Assembly: GCA_902805475.1 (NCBI GenBank)
Contig: CADCSX010000008.1
Span: 1,364,001 to 1,428,000, forward strand
DNA from: Entonaema liquescens
Lineage: Eukaryota > Ascomycota > Sordariomycetes > Xylariales > Xylariaceae
DNA length: 64,000 nt
Direction of reading: 5' to 3'
The translations under genes and the position numbers were made by a program. Under the pieces are notes generated by a model. The model worked only from the letters and a program-made list of their open reading frames with translations. It had not been told where the DNA came from and did no database searches. Each line of letters starts with the position of its first letter. The stretch's first letter is position 1. Of the stretch, positions 46,504 through 58,258 are shown in pieces.

Positions 46504-49500
46504 GGTGATTGGATAGATTTGCATAAAGTAACGGTATAAGCTGATGTTTCGGGTAGAGGACTTTTACGGTAACAGAGTATATGACCAAAGTGTGTTTGTA
46601 TGATATAGATCAGAGAAGAAGCTAGCGTTCTAGACTATGTGGGAGGTCGGGCTACGTAAATACCTTATATATTCGAGCCAGAACCGGCGTCCTCGTGTTT
46701 TCTCGATTGGGAAAAGAGAGACACGGCCAGCAGCATGGGCGAAGTATATGAGCTACGTACGCGCATAGGCATCAAGGAAAGGGCAAGTAAGAATTAGAAT
46801 TACGAGTATTGAAAAGGCAGTGGATGATGTGGCAGGAAAGGATTAGTTAGCGGCCGCCCAGCTGTTTGCGCAACGGTACTGTACGGCTATGAATGGGAAA
46901 TTATTCGGCAGAGGCGGCGGCATCATGCATCGTGTATGTGTACGTGGTGGGTGGGTGACAGGTTCAGCTCCAGAGAGGCGTTGATGTGGTGGACGAGGAG
47001 GATGAGGTAGGAGATAAACGACAAGCTCTCATCGCCGATATAAGTTACAAATGAGCATACTAATTCCTTTTTTATTATTTCCAACTGCTTACTAGGGTCA
47101 ACAAGTCTGGGTGGGAAACCTTGGAAGCAAACATATCAAGGTGGGTTGTCAAAGGATTGCTTTTTGATTTTCCTTTTCTTACCTCTTTTTTTTTTCTCAC
47201 ACAATCTACTCAAGCTTCTTCCCGCATCAGCCTCATCAATGTATCTTACCTCACAATAGAACGCTTCGGGGTAGACGTAGCCGAGTACTCTGTTAGTTTG
47301 AGTAACAAGAATGCTGTCCTCGAGTATGACAGTAACGATAGGCTGAGGAATAAAAACGGAGCTTAGGAGACGACATGGTAAGGATTGACACACGCCCTGC
47401 GCTGACTAGACTAATTGAAGAGGGTTTGTTGTTGAGGAAATTGATAAAATAAGACGGGGGGGCGTATGCGCATCCAATACGTGAAACGCAGATGCGAGTT
47501 GATGATAACTTACTCTTTACACGACACATGAGATAAAAAATGCTGACCTAGGTAGGGTTTGAAACAATATAGATTGGAAGAGAAAGAGTTAGAATACCCG
47601 TACCACTACGAGCCCAAGGTTGGGTGGCGGGGCCCTGGGGACCGCAGCTTGTGACAGCTTTTCTGCGAGGTCCTCGCGAACATGCGAGCAAGAAACACAG
47701 GGCAAATGGTCGATGTATTGTTGTCAAACTTGACGTAGTAGGGCCAATCGTCATATGATTATTCCCCAGTTCGGAGATATTATGTTGAACGAGTTGCACT
47801 GAGCTATTGTAGGAAATCGATACGTGCGGAGTATATGATAATACATACATGCCTAAGTACGATAGATAATATGCAATCCTTATTACGCAGCTGTATGACA
47901 ATCAAGTGCTGGGTGGCTGATCAGCTTTTGACTAGCTAGGCATCTGTTTCAACCCGAGCCCTAGGAGAGCAGATTTATGACCAATAAGATGGCATGAAGC
48001 TCCCCTAAAGCCCGTGTTAAGAATAGTGCGCCTTGGAGCAGGCCAGGAGTAGGAGAGCCTTGGTTATTGCGTGACGATTCAGACCCAACAACGTGGTTGA
48101 GCCGCGCCACGACGGACAGCTGCTGCCGCAGCGACATTCTGTCAGTTGTGGTCGATAAGAGAAAAATTCTCCGAGTCTTAAGGCGTACCTGTACTATTGG
48201 AGTACAGCCCGACTCGACGTATAATTCTATCGAAAATGTATCCGAGGCCGACTACACGTCCGGGTTTGCAGGGAAGACGCGTGTCTTGATTAGACATCTA
48301 GTTTTCTGCCTGAATACTTAGATGAATTGATTCTTTGACGCAATGATGACAACCTTCAAACGACATCAACTGCATTTTCTTGCTTGCTGTTATTGTAAAA
48401 GTTTGCTCTCTTCCCCTTTTTGCTAGGGACCCTGTATCAAGTTTCGACCCAATTGATTGGAACATACGAGTTTGATTGGATGAGCTAAACACAAGCGTAC
48501 AGAATAATTGAAGGACGGCCGGTGACATAGCGACAACCGCGGTATACACGGCATCTCGTCTGAGAAGTCCAACTTGGGTATAGAGAAGTAGACTGTTGAG
48601 GACCACGCTCTTTTCTCATCCTTCTGTTGGGCCGGGTACTCGGTAACTAGTTAGGCACGAACCGGGCTGGCAGGCTGGATGGCTGGATGATGCATCGAGT
48701 TATTGGCTCTCGCTTAAAACTTTTATGAAAACCCCTAACTGTACAACTAGAATATGAGTCGGAATAACGTAAAATAGGTGCTTAGCTTCCTAGGCTGATT
48801 ATAAAAGCCGATGATCAACGGTTTAATCTTCTTTTTTTCGGTCAGGCACATGTCATAGTGGGTCGAAGAAAGGTACTTAACGCCTGTGACTGGTGAAATC
48901 AAATATCGTAAGGGGAAATGGGTTACTGGGTTAATACGGAGAGTATATCGCGGGGAGATCACGAAACGTTGGGCCGTATTTGTGATTGGGAATAGCTAGA
49001 CGTAACTTACCCGCCCTAGAGACTCGGCCCTAGGCCTCTCAAGGTGGCTGTAAACCAGGTATTACCTAGAATACCCTCTGGTTTCTTCGCCGAGGCTTCG
49101 ATACAGCAGGGACCAAGTGCCGAATCTCAACAGGCGTAATCTAGTGTCCAAGCGAGGCAGGATACACTCCAGCAGCATTTTGTGATGCCGCTGGACTGAC
49201 ATAACCACAAGCCATGATATTCCCTTGTGTATGTGGAATCAGATAAGACAAGTGTATACTCTACAACAACTTTTTCGTGTTCTAGCCTTCTATAGCCCAG
49301 TTTTGCTGCGCGTCTCCGGATCGATAAACGGGCAACCTTGTCCGACTACATAGTAGTTTGTCTGCACATCGGGGAGCATAAGACGTGTAACTGTTGATTA
49401 TCGGGCCCGCCAGTATGGATCGACGGATACAAGACAACGTGGAAAGGCGTTGTGCTAGAGCGAATGCAGAAGCCCGCTATCATACGTACCAAGTCCAGAC

Positions 49501-51534
49501 TGAAGACTAGAGTTGCTCGGCCGAGAAACTTGGTAAGGGCTGCAAAGAGTAGACCCATCCATTTCATGCTGAAGTGGAGGGCTACATCCTTGCGCAGATC
49601 CGTCATTGACGCTCGCCTTATCCAGGCACAATGGTGTTCGGCTGCAAGGGTATGCAGAATAGGCAGAGCGCATACTGGCTGTTAGTTTCAGGGCTATCTA
49701 GTTATGAGTTAAGTACCAGAAGATCTGCTCGGAAACCTGACGAATAAGACTCAAAACAGTAAGCAGCAGATTGGCGTGCCATCGGAATCGCTACACTAAG
49801 AAGTAGCTAATAAGACGTTTGTGATTACTAACGAGAATGGCCAATGGTTTCCGCATGATCCTTAGTAGTAGAGGCTGGCGTGGCGGCGTACAGGTAATAG
49901 GTATCCTGCCTTACGAGAAAAGTGTAGCTGAGTAACGGATATTGCCGTGGCGGTTGGATCGTGCATAGCTATCCATCCTATCTATCCTAGTCGTTGAAGA
50001 AATGGATGCAACATTCTTTGCGCTAGGTACCTATTTCTCGAACTATTAGATACTGTCGAACTACGAAGGTAGGTTACCAGCAGTCGGAAGCCAGCAATAC
50101 GCGAAGATATGTCAAGGAAGGTCATTTTCGGATTGGAGCATGCTCCTTCCGCTATCCCGTCGGTGCTCTACGTTGAGTAACGGTTAAAATTCGACAACCC
50201 GCATGGACATCGTTTGTGTCGAGGAACAACTTTTGGATGCATCCTCAAGAAGTGGTAGACTACAAGCGTGGTGTTTTGAAGCAGAAGCCCCATAAGGGGA
50301 GCCTGCCCGCATTTCCAACGCGCTGCATAAGTGCGACAAACGGATAGTGACACGGCATTTGAGGAGAAGTTCCCGTTGCCACCCGTCATCCGGTTAACAT
50401 CCCGTCATTCATCCATGAAACCTATCGAGCACGTCGTCCCTTAGATTCGGCGTGTCAGACTGATAGTTGTCAAGTTGAGTCTGTGCCTAGACGAGAGAGT
50501 GAGAGTTCCCAGAAACGAAACGAGAACCTCAACCATCTGAGCCATGTGTACTTGTATAAGACGACAAATATTGAAGCTAAATATAGAAATAGGTCATCGA
50601 TTGGGTAAGTAATGAGATGACAAATTGTTGAATGTGGCGAGTCCGAGCCAATCTTAGAACCAAATCTATAGGGTTTCCAGACGTCTAGTTGATGAAGCCT
50701 TTTAGGAGGGGGGTTATAATGTTTTGCGTTGAAGCTCAAGCTGATGGTGAAGGAAGAGATGCAGCTGACTTTGGAGGTTGCACTGGTAAGGAACGGATTC
50801 CGGTATTGAAAGCTAAAAGTCTCCACTCTAGGACAATAAAGTTCGGCCACAGATAACCCCGGATTCCGTTTCCCCTGCACGTGGGCGCCAGCACATGCAT
50901 GCTCGGGTTTACCGAGGGTTTTCTAAGTGCTCTTTTCTATGTGTTCATTTCGCCCGATTGGAGTTGATAAATGACTGGTTCGTTTAGGTAGAATTTGATT
51001 CGCTTTACTTCATGTTAAACCTTAAATAGCCACTATTAATAATTTATATTTACCACTTGATATCTTTACCGTTTTTTATAATAAATCGCTATTTATTAAG
51101 CACTTAAATTTATTATTATAATTATATATATGTTATATATGATGAGCATTAGTTATTACAAGTGTAAAGTTCATTCTTAATCGAAGTTAACACAGAACTG
51201 TTTATACTTAACTACATACACAAGTACTTTATATAATTAATGTATGGGGATGGCTAGGCTAACATGTGGGTCCGGGGAATAGTCTACCTCGGCATCTTAC
51301 AGCCTCCTTCGCCGTTCCCATACTAAAACATCTTATAAGTCATTCAACGCGGCTTTGCTGTCAATATTCAATCAAGTTTCTAACAATTCTATGATTTCCA
51401 TGCGTCATTAGTTTTCTCATCACGTCTCCTCCCCGAACTCTACCATAATCGTAGTATTGATCATTCTGTGGCACTCGAAATCTAGGATAAAATTTGTTGT
51501 AATTTAACATAAGGCGTCCAGTCACGACGCGAAG
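46504..51534. other. Gene-poor region of about 5 kb
   Basis: Normal base composition, without RIP, but only unrelated short ORFs; none show domains, splice-supported continuation or codon-pattern evidence. The part after about 51,000 is AT-rich and leads into the nitronate monooxygenase promoter. Long UTRs, noncoding RNA or undetected multi-exon genes are possible. Confidence 0.45.
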
Positions 51535-52660
51535 ATGCCTTTCGACACCGAGCTGACGCGCCGCCTGGGCATCAAAATTCCTGTCGTACAAGGTGGCATG
51601 CAGCACGTTGGATATGCTGAGTTGGCCGCTGCCGTGTCGAATGCGGGAGGTTTGGGTATCCTCACAGCTCTCACCCAGCCGACACCCGAAGACCTGAGAA
51701 ATGAAATTCGGCGGTGTAGAAAGATGACCAAATACCCCTTCGGCGTCAATATCACACTGCTGCCTGCTCTGGTGCCTCCAGACTATGCTGCCTACGCCCA
51801 GGTCGTTATTGACGAGGGTGTTAAGATAGTCGAGACCGCCGGCAACAGCCCCGGTCCTGTTATCTCTAAGCTGAAGACGGCTGGCACCATCATCCTCCAC
51901 AAATGCACCACAATCAGGCACGCGCAGAGCGCTATCAAGCTCGGTGTCGATTTTCTCTCTATAGATGGATTTGAATGCGCAGGGTAAGTTGACCAATGAG
52001 CCCTATTATCACGGCTTTTACTCGTTTGCATAACTAACACGCGCATCGCGATGGGCAGACACGTGGGCGAGTCAGACATCACCAATTTCATCTTACTCTC
52101 CAAGGCGCGTCAGACACTCAAGGTGCCCTTTATCGCTTCGGGAGGCTTCGCCGACGGGCAGGGTCTAGCAGCTGCCCTATGCCTTGGTGCTGAAGGCATC
52201 AACATGGGCACTCGTTTCATGTGCACCGTCGAGGCGCCCATCCACCAGAAGATCAAGGAGGAGATCGTCAAGGCCCAGGAAACCGACACAGCCTTGGTGA
52301 TGCGCAGGTGGACCAACACCACCCGATTGTACCGCAACAAGGTTACCGACCAAGTTGTCAAGATCGAAAAGGAGAGTAAGACGGGCGAATTTTCCGAAAT
52401 CGCCCCTTACGTGAGTGGCAAACGAGGCCGCGAGGTTTTCATCAATGGAGATGCCGAATATGGCGTAAGTCACACAGCGCTTCCATTCGTATAGTGAAAT
52501 TGCTAATCACATTGGATAATAGGTCTGGACTGCAGGGCAGGTTATTGGGCTTATTCATGATATCCCGACGTGCGGTGCCTTGTTAAGCAGGATCGAGAAG
52601 GAGGCAGAAGAAACTCTTACCTCGAAGCTTGCATTGGCTAAGCCGCAGAGCAAGCTGTGA
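51535..52660 (+). CDS. Nitronate monooxygenase (2-nitropropane dioxygenase family)
   Basis: FMN-dependent TIM-barrel enzyme oxidising alkyl nitronates such as propionate 3-nitronate to carbonyl compounds and nitrite; probably a detoxification role. Exons 51535-51983, 52059-52464 and 52523-52660 sum to 993 nt, 330 aa. Landmarks: N-terminal IPVVQGGMQHVGYAELAAAV, NAGGLGIL, the fungal-type catalytic His in DGFECAGHVGE (split by intron 1), and the FMN phosphate-binding ASGGFADGQGLAAALCLGA with GINMGTRF. Intron 1 has a TAACTAAC branch site. Start chosen as the ATG that gives the standard MPFDTELTRRLGIKIP N-terminus. An ORF of 211 codons on the opposite strand overlaps it and is a shadow. Confidence 0.95.
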
Positions 52661-54481
52661 AGGGGCTGTCTGTGCAACATGTTGTCATGGCAATTGCTAT
52701 TACAATGCTTTCTACCCATGGGCTCACGGCGTCATCGACCACTCGCATTATAGTATCTTAGTTATCATTGATGCTCCATTAAACAGCGATATTGGAATTG
52801 AGGTCTTGTGCAAGAATCTAAAGATGTGATCTAGTCTTTAGTCATATATTTACCTATATTATTGCAATATATACTAACATATATTTCGTTCTACCCCTTT
52901 TCTCTAACATCTTCGCCTGTGAGAACCTTAACGGGGGCCGCAACTAAACCAAGCAAGATATTGAATCATGTTTACTAATATCTCTCCTCATGTTCCAGCC
53001 AGGATATCGTTACTGTAACCTAGGCACGTCATGCCAGATCTCGACGTGTCCCTGCACCTCTGCCGAATGGCATCACAAACACAGAGCTGTATAACGTAGA
53101 GTAGGGCAATGCAGCACAGAACCCCAGACCCTATAGGAATGATCCTTAGGCGCCCGTACATGAGGTGACTATGCACGACATCTCGAGTCCTCGACAGCAC
53201 GAGGGAGTGGAGTTACTTCTCCCGAGAGCCACAGTTTCAACCGCGTCACTGGCTCCCCTATCCGCTCTCCTGCATGGCAAGAAAAAAAAAAGCGAAGCCC
53301 TAGCACTTCGAATCACGGATCATATGCCCGGCAACTAAAGCAAGATCTATAGCCGGATTCTCCCTGTTCGGTCAGACCCTTAAGCCGAGCCTAGGCTTCG
53401 TCACTTATCTACCTACATATGCGATCCCATGTGCCCGACGAATATCTCGCTGCAGGTAAGACACGCTTCGATCTACCTACCCTAAGGATGGTCACGTAAT
53501 ACTCTAGCTCCCATTGTATACGCCGCTCGTAAGCGGGATACGATTAGGTGCTGACCACCCCCTTTCTGCTACCCTAGAATATCCATTACTCGTGTCGTCA
53601 TACGCATTTACGCCTCCGTCCGAGCTGAGGTGGGGATATCATAGGTCCATAACAGCCCCATGAGTTGAGAATACGTGAGGTGCGCATTTCCCCTTAAATC
53701 AAGTAATTTCTTTGATTATATCTGTTGCTTACTTACTTACAAGTGAACCACTATGTGAATGCAAGCAGGGCTATAGAGTTTACAAATGCGACGAAGAAAA
53801 ATTGCTACGCGAATATCTTGGAAGAAGACATATATTAGTTAAGCGTCCGTGTATTCTAACATAACCTTAGATGTCATCTTAAGTAGATTGTAGGACGACT
53901 CATCGCCACCTATAAATATACCTGCTGATTATATTACCCGGTCTTACCCTTTGCTTACACTGATGCAGAGAGGGTTACGGAATTAGGAGACGGAATTAAG
54001 ATTGTCGTCGCGAGAATATCAGTTTTCCCGAATAGCTGACACGTACAGTAACATACTATGTACACACTTTGCTATAAGGTCCTGTTCCGATACGAAAGGA
54101 GAAAGCAATCCAAAGAAAGGGTTTATGTGTAGAGAATACATTCGGCATGGGGATAGAAATACATTAGCTTAGCAAAGACGCGGGATAATATGTCTATGGC
54201 AAACAACAACGACACTAAAAATATTCTGTCACCTTATCAAGCTTGACGAGTAATTAACAATTGTTTCGGAGGGAGTGGCTTTTATTGAGCATGCTCAGGT
54301 CTATCTTTTCCGCGTCATGCCCATGCAATGAGTTCTAGACAATTCACCACGAATAGCTGGCATCATTTATAAGCCCTTCAGGGCCTTATACTAGACGAAG
54401 CCTCCCCCTTAGCCGGTTCACAGCGACCATGCCAAGCCGTGGCTGTCCTTCTTAGGCTTCATCACTGGGACGTCCCGGTTT
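52661..54481. other. Intergenic, convergent 3' flanks
   Basis: 1.8 kb between nitronate monooxygenase and SUP35. Short ORFs only; nothing recognised. Confidence 0.45.
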
Positions 54482-56790
54482 CTAAGCGGCATCATCCGTG
54501 ATAAGCTTGGTGATCTTGCCAATGGCGATGGTTTGGCCCTAGATAGGTTGGTTAGTGGTTGGAAATAGGCGATACGTGAAAGGATAACATACCTGGTCTC
54601 TCAAAGTGAAACGGCCCATCTGTGGGTAATCTTCGAACCTTTCGATACAAACCGAACCGGCCCCACCTGTAACTTGCATCCTGGCGATTATGCTATCACC
54701 CTTCTTCGCATGCGTCGGTGGCACCTTGCTCTTTCTGCCTGTTCCCTTTTGCAGCTTGTGTAATAATGCAGCGAAAGTGACTTCTTCGACAGCGGAATGA
54801 ACGTGCAAGACACAGTTGAAGCCAGCAGTGAGAATGCTCTTCAGTTCAAGAATTCTGATCTGAGCCTCAAAAGCAGATACGTTATGGACCAAACGCTTCG
54901 GCGAGCAGAGCACGAAACCGGCCGAGATGTCGTCTTCTTCGATACCTCGAAGTCGTATTCGCACCTGGTCTCCGCATTGAGCAATCTGGATCTCGTCTTC
55001 CGTCTCGCCATAGAGAGCTGCAATTTCAACCTTTTCTTTATTCGGCATCATGATCAAGCTCATACCCTTCTTGCAAACACCGGCTTCAATCTTGCCTTCA
55101 ACCATAGTACCCATATCCCTGTACTTTCCGCTAATAGCCATCATGAACGGCGCGTTGGTCTTGCGTTCTAGGGCCTGCATGTTATCAAGGTATTCTAGTA
55201 GGGAAGGCCCATCGTACCAGGGGCAAACTCCTGGCGGAATGCGGTCCTTGATACCCATTGTTTGTTGAGCGGCGATGGGCATGAAGAAGACATCGGTTTT
55301 GAGATTGTATCCAGTACCCTTTAGGAACTGGGCTAATTTTGTGGTACACTCCTTGTACCTTTCTTCGGACCAATTCACGGTAGGGTCATCCATCTTGTTG
55401 ATAACAACGACGAGTTTGTTGACACCTTGTGTCTTGGCAAGCATAGCGTGCTCTCGAGTCTGCCCGCCCTTCTCGAAGCCAGTCTCATACTCTCCTTTAC
55501 GCGCACTGATGACGAGGATACCGATATCTGCTTGGGAAGCACCTCCAATCATGCTAGGGACATACGTCTTGTGGCCAGGGGCATCTAGAATACTATATCG
55601 CCGCTTCTCCGTTTCGAAAAATCCTCGGCCAACCTCGACTGTCTTTCCCTTCGATCGCTCTTCTTTAGTCAAGTCGAGGGCCCAAGATAAGTACCATGTT
55701 TCTCGACCCAAATCTTTCGCTTCTCGCTTGTATTTATCCAGTGTACGATCATCAACCATACCGGTTACGTATAGGATAGAACCACCGAGGGTCGACTTGC
55801 CAGCATCGACGTGACCTATAAAGATAATGTTGATGTGTTCCTTTCCGTAAATTTCCTTTAGAGTTTCCTCGTCGACATCGGCGGCTTGTTCGTTAGCGAC
55901 GGCGTCAGCATCGCGAGCGGCTGCTTTGCTTCCCCTAGAGGGACTTGAGCGTCCAGAGGAGGGTGTTGGTGATGTCTTTCCACTTGCGCTCTTGCTCGAC
56001 TTAGAAGCCTCGCCAGTCTTCTCGATGGCTTTAGTCGCTGTCACTTTAGAACCGGCGTCGGCAGATGCCTCCTTGTCGGTCTTCTCGGTCTTGGGCTCGT
56101 CCTTGGGTGGTGCAGGAACACCAATCGATAGGACCTTGGCGGCCTTGGGCTTCGGAGGATCTCCGCCTATGCTTAAAACTTTAGTTCCTCCCTCTTGCTT
56201 AGCAACGGGCTTAGGCGCGTCGGAAGATGCAGCGGGCGCAGGCGTGGTAGCGGCAGCAGACGTGCTCTGGTCGCCTCGCTTAGCAATGGTAGGCACAGCT
56301 TGTGGTTGTTGTGCTTGCTGCTTAGATTTCTGTTGGGATTGGGGCTGTTGTTGGTATTGAGTATATTGCTGCTGCTGCTGCTGCTGCTGTTGTTGCTGTT
56401 GTTGTTGGCCTTACTAAATGTTAGCTAAAAGACGCTTCCATTCGAGGTGTAGACATTACCGTATCCCTGGTTATATCCACCTTGTCCGTAGACATTGCCA
56501 TATCCCTGGCCGTATTGACCATAACCGCCTTGAGCTCCACCATACTGGGGGTAGAAGTTCTGGCCTCCACCATAGTAGCCTTGCTGGTAGTTAGGAACGT
56601 AGCCGCCACCATAACCTTGAGTCGGCTGGAAAGACTGGGCGGTAGGTTGGAAGGACGCGGCGCCAGGTCGGAATGATGCCGCGGCAGGGTTCTGAGGTTG
56701 TTGGTTATTGAGGTTTAGCTGTTGAGTCTGCCTTGATAAGTTATCATCCTGGGCAGCAGGGTCGTCTTCCCAAGAGTTGAGATCAGCCAT
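54482..56790 (-). CDS. SUP35: Eukaryotic release factor 3 (SUP35-type GTPase)
   Basis: Translation termination GTPase that works with eRF1. Exons 56790-56460, 56409-54593 and 54538-54482 sum to 2205 nt, 734 aa. N domain (about residues 1-140): prion-like, rich in Q, N, Y and G, with FQPTAQSFQPTQGYGGGYVP, repeated YGQYGQGYGNVYGQGGY and a Q16-type run. M domain: charged, with two copies of KVLSIG. C domain: EF1A-like GTPase with G1 GHVDAGKST, G3 DAPGHKTYV and G4 NKMD, followed by two beta barrels. The last short exon gives GQTIAIGKITKLITDDAA, the expected eRF3 end. Intron 1 falls exactly at the boundary between the YG-rich and polyQ parts and has two AG acceptors four bases apart; only the distal one keeps frame. 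Confidence 0.97.
56366..56407 (-). repeat. CAG/CAA tract coding for the SUP35 polyglutamine run
   Basis: Trinucleotide repeat (CTG/TTG on the + strand) of about 14 units within the prion-like domain. Likely to vary in length between strains. Confidence 0.9.
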
Positions 56791-57471
56791 GGTGCAAAGT
56801 GTTCTATAAAGTAAGTTCTTAGGTATCTGAGAGAATTCGGCGTCTGGAGGGAAGTTGGAAATTCGTAATTGTGCGACCGCGAACTTTTCTACGCTTTGGT
56901 GAAAATGAAGATATGTGGTCTAAGACGCAATGAACGGCAAAGCGTGGAAATAAATACAAGGTCAAGTCAAACGTCTAGGTTATCTAGGACGTTTACCGTT
57001 GACTCACCCACAAGGCCCTGCCTAAAATCTGATATCTGATTTGGTTATTGGGTTGCGGCGAAGTCGAGGGGAGAATAAGTAAAGTAACAAGCTTTTAGCG
57101 GGGTGAGAGAGGTTTTTGCCCCGCGGATGACGGATTGATTGTACCTTTGTATTCGTGCCTGCCTCTTGACGCTAGTGCACCATAGGCCTTCAATAAATAA
57201 ACTGTTACAATTTTTGGATTGTGCACGCTTAAATTCAATATTAACTAAGCCATTGATACTAAACAATTCGATTAGGTGCGTAGGTGCGATAATGCCAACC
57301 CAAATTATGTATTAAATGAGAATTACATATCTCGTTTGTTACTTACATGGTATAACAAATCTGCGCAGCTAAGGCGGTCTGTTCATGTTTGAACATAAAT
57401 CAACCTCAACTTTGCTACTACAGCCGTGAACCCGTGAATCCGTGCATATCCATTCGAGCACGGATACTTAC
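56791..57471. other. SUP35 promoter region
   Basis: About 680 bp between the SUP35 start and the TIR element. A short ORF at 57,045-57,266 has no support. Confidence 0.4.
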
Positions 57472-57474
57472 TTA

Positions 57475-58063
57475 GGGGGTGTTTTGTTCGATAAGTTATG
57501 CTTTGCTTATGGCTCGTGCCACCCTAGCATATAAGTATGCGGAATCTTGTCTTGCTTATGGGGCGATTCCCACTATAATTTAGACGAATCAGCGCCAACC
57601 TCAATGTTTAAAAACCTCTTTACGTTTGTATCTCGTGCTTATTAGCTTACGCTTATTTTATTAAGAAATTGAAGCTATTCCCAACGTTGCTGTTGTTACC
57701 TATTTAATTACTACTAAATACACTGTAATTATAGGGAATACCTCCACTAAAAACGTAATTTTAGGCAACCACTAAATGCACTATATTTTTGTCATTAAAT
57801 ACGCTGTAATTACAGGGGATTTAGCGCTATAAAAGGAATAAGCGATTTGAAAAGCACTTGAAAACCACCTTAGAAGTGCTTCTCGACCTCAAATAATCTT
57901 AAGCGGGATTGTCAAAGTCTATTGGATGCCCATAGAAGTATTGTGGAGCGATCCATAAGCCAAATTTAGGTGGGGATAAGTTAATCAGTACCTCACAAAC
58001 GCATTGCTGATACTTATGCTTACCCCCATAAGTATTTCCAAGCTTATGCAACAAAACACCCTC
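57475..58063. mobile_element. PIF/Harbinger-like MITE, 589 bp with TTA target duplication
   Basis: Ends GGGGGTGTTTTGTT and, inverted, GAGGGTGTTTTGTT; the inverted similarity continues irregularly (ATAAG near both ends). Immediately outside both ends is TTA (57472-57474 and 58064-58066), the duplication typical of PIF/Harbinger elements. The interior has short internal repeats, with TAAATACACTGTAATTA at about 57,715 and TAAATACGCTGTAATTA at about 57,797, and no transposase. It lies between SUP35 and the YRB30-like gene in the divergent promoter. Confidence 0.82.
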
Positions 58064-58258
58064 TTAACGTCTAACTCAACCTTGGCCAAGGCCTTACAAG
58101 TTGGGCACCGATTCTCAATTTGCCATGGGGCCAAATAGTTTCTTTTTCATGCATGCATATTTCGTGGATGTTGGTTGGAGAAAGATACTGGAGCAAGACA
58201 TTGGACCAAGACAATAATAACAATTGCCGTTTGATTCCGAGTCCCTAACAATTCTGCC

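Noticed and set aside
51361..51996. 211-codon ORF on the minus strand
   Set aside because: Antisense to the first exon of nitronate monooxygenase, which has clear motifs; this ORF has none.
55275..55814. 179-codon ORF on the + strand
   Set aside because: Antisense shadow of the SUP35 GTPase domain.
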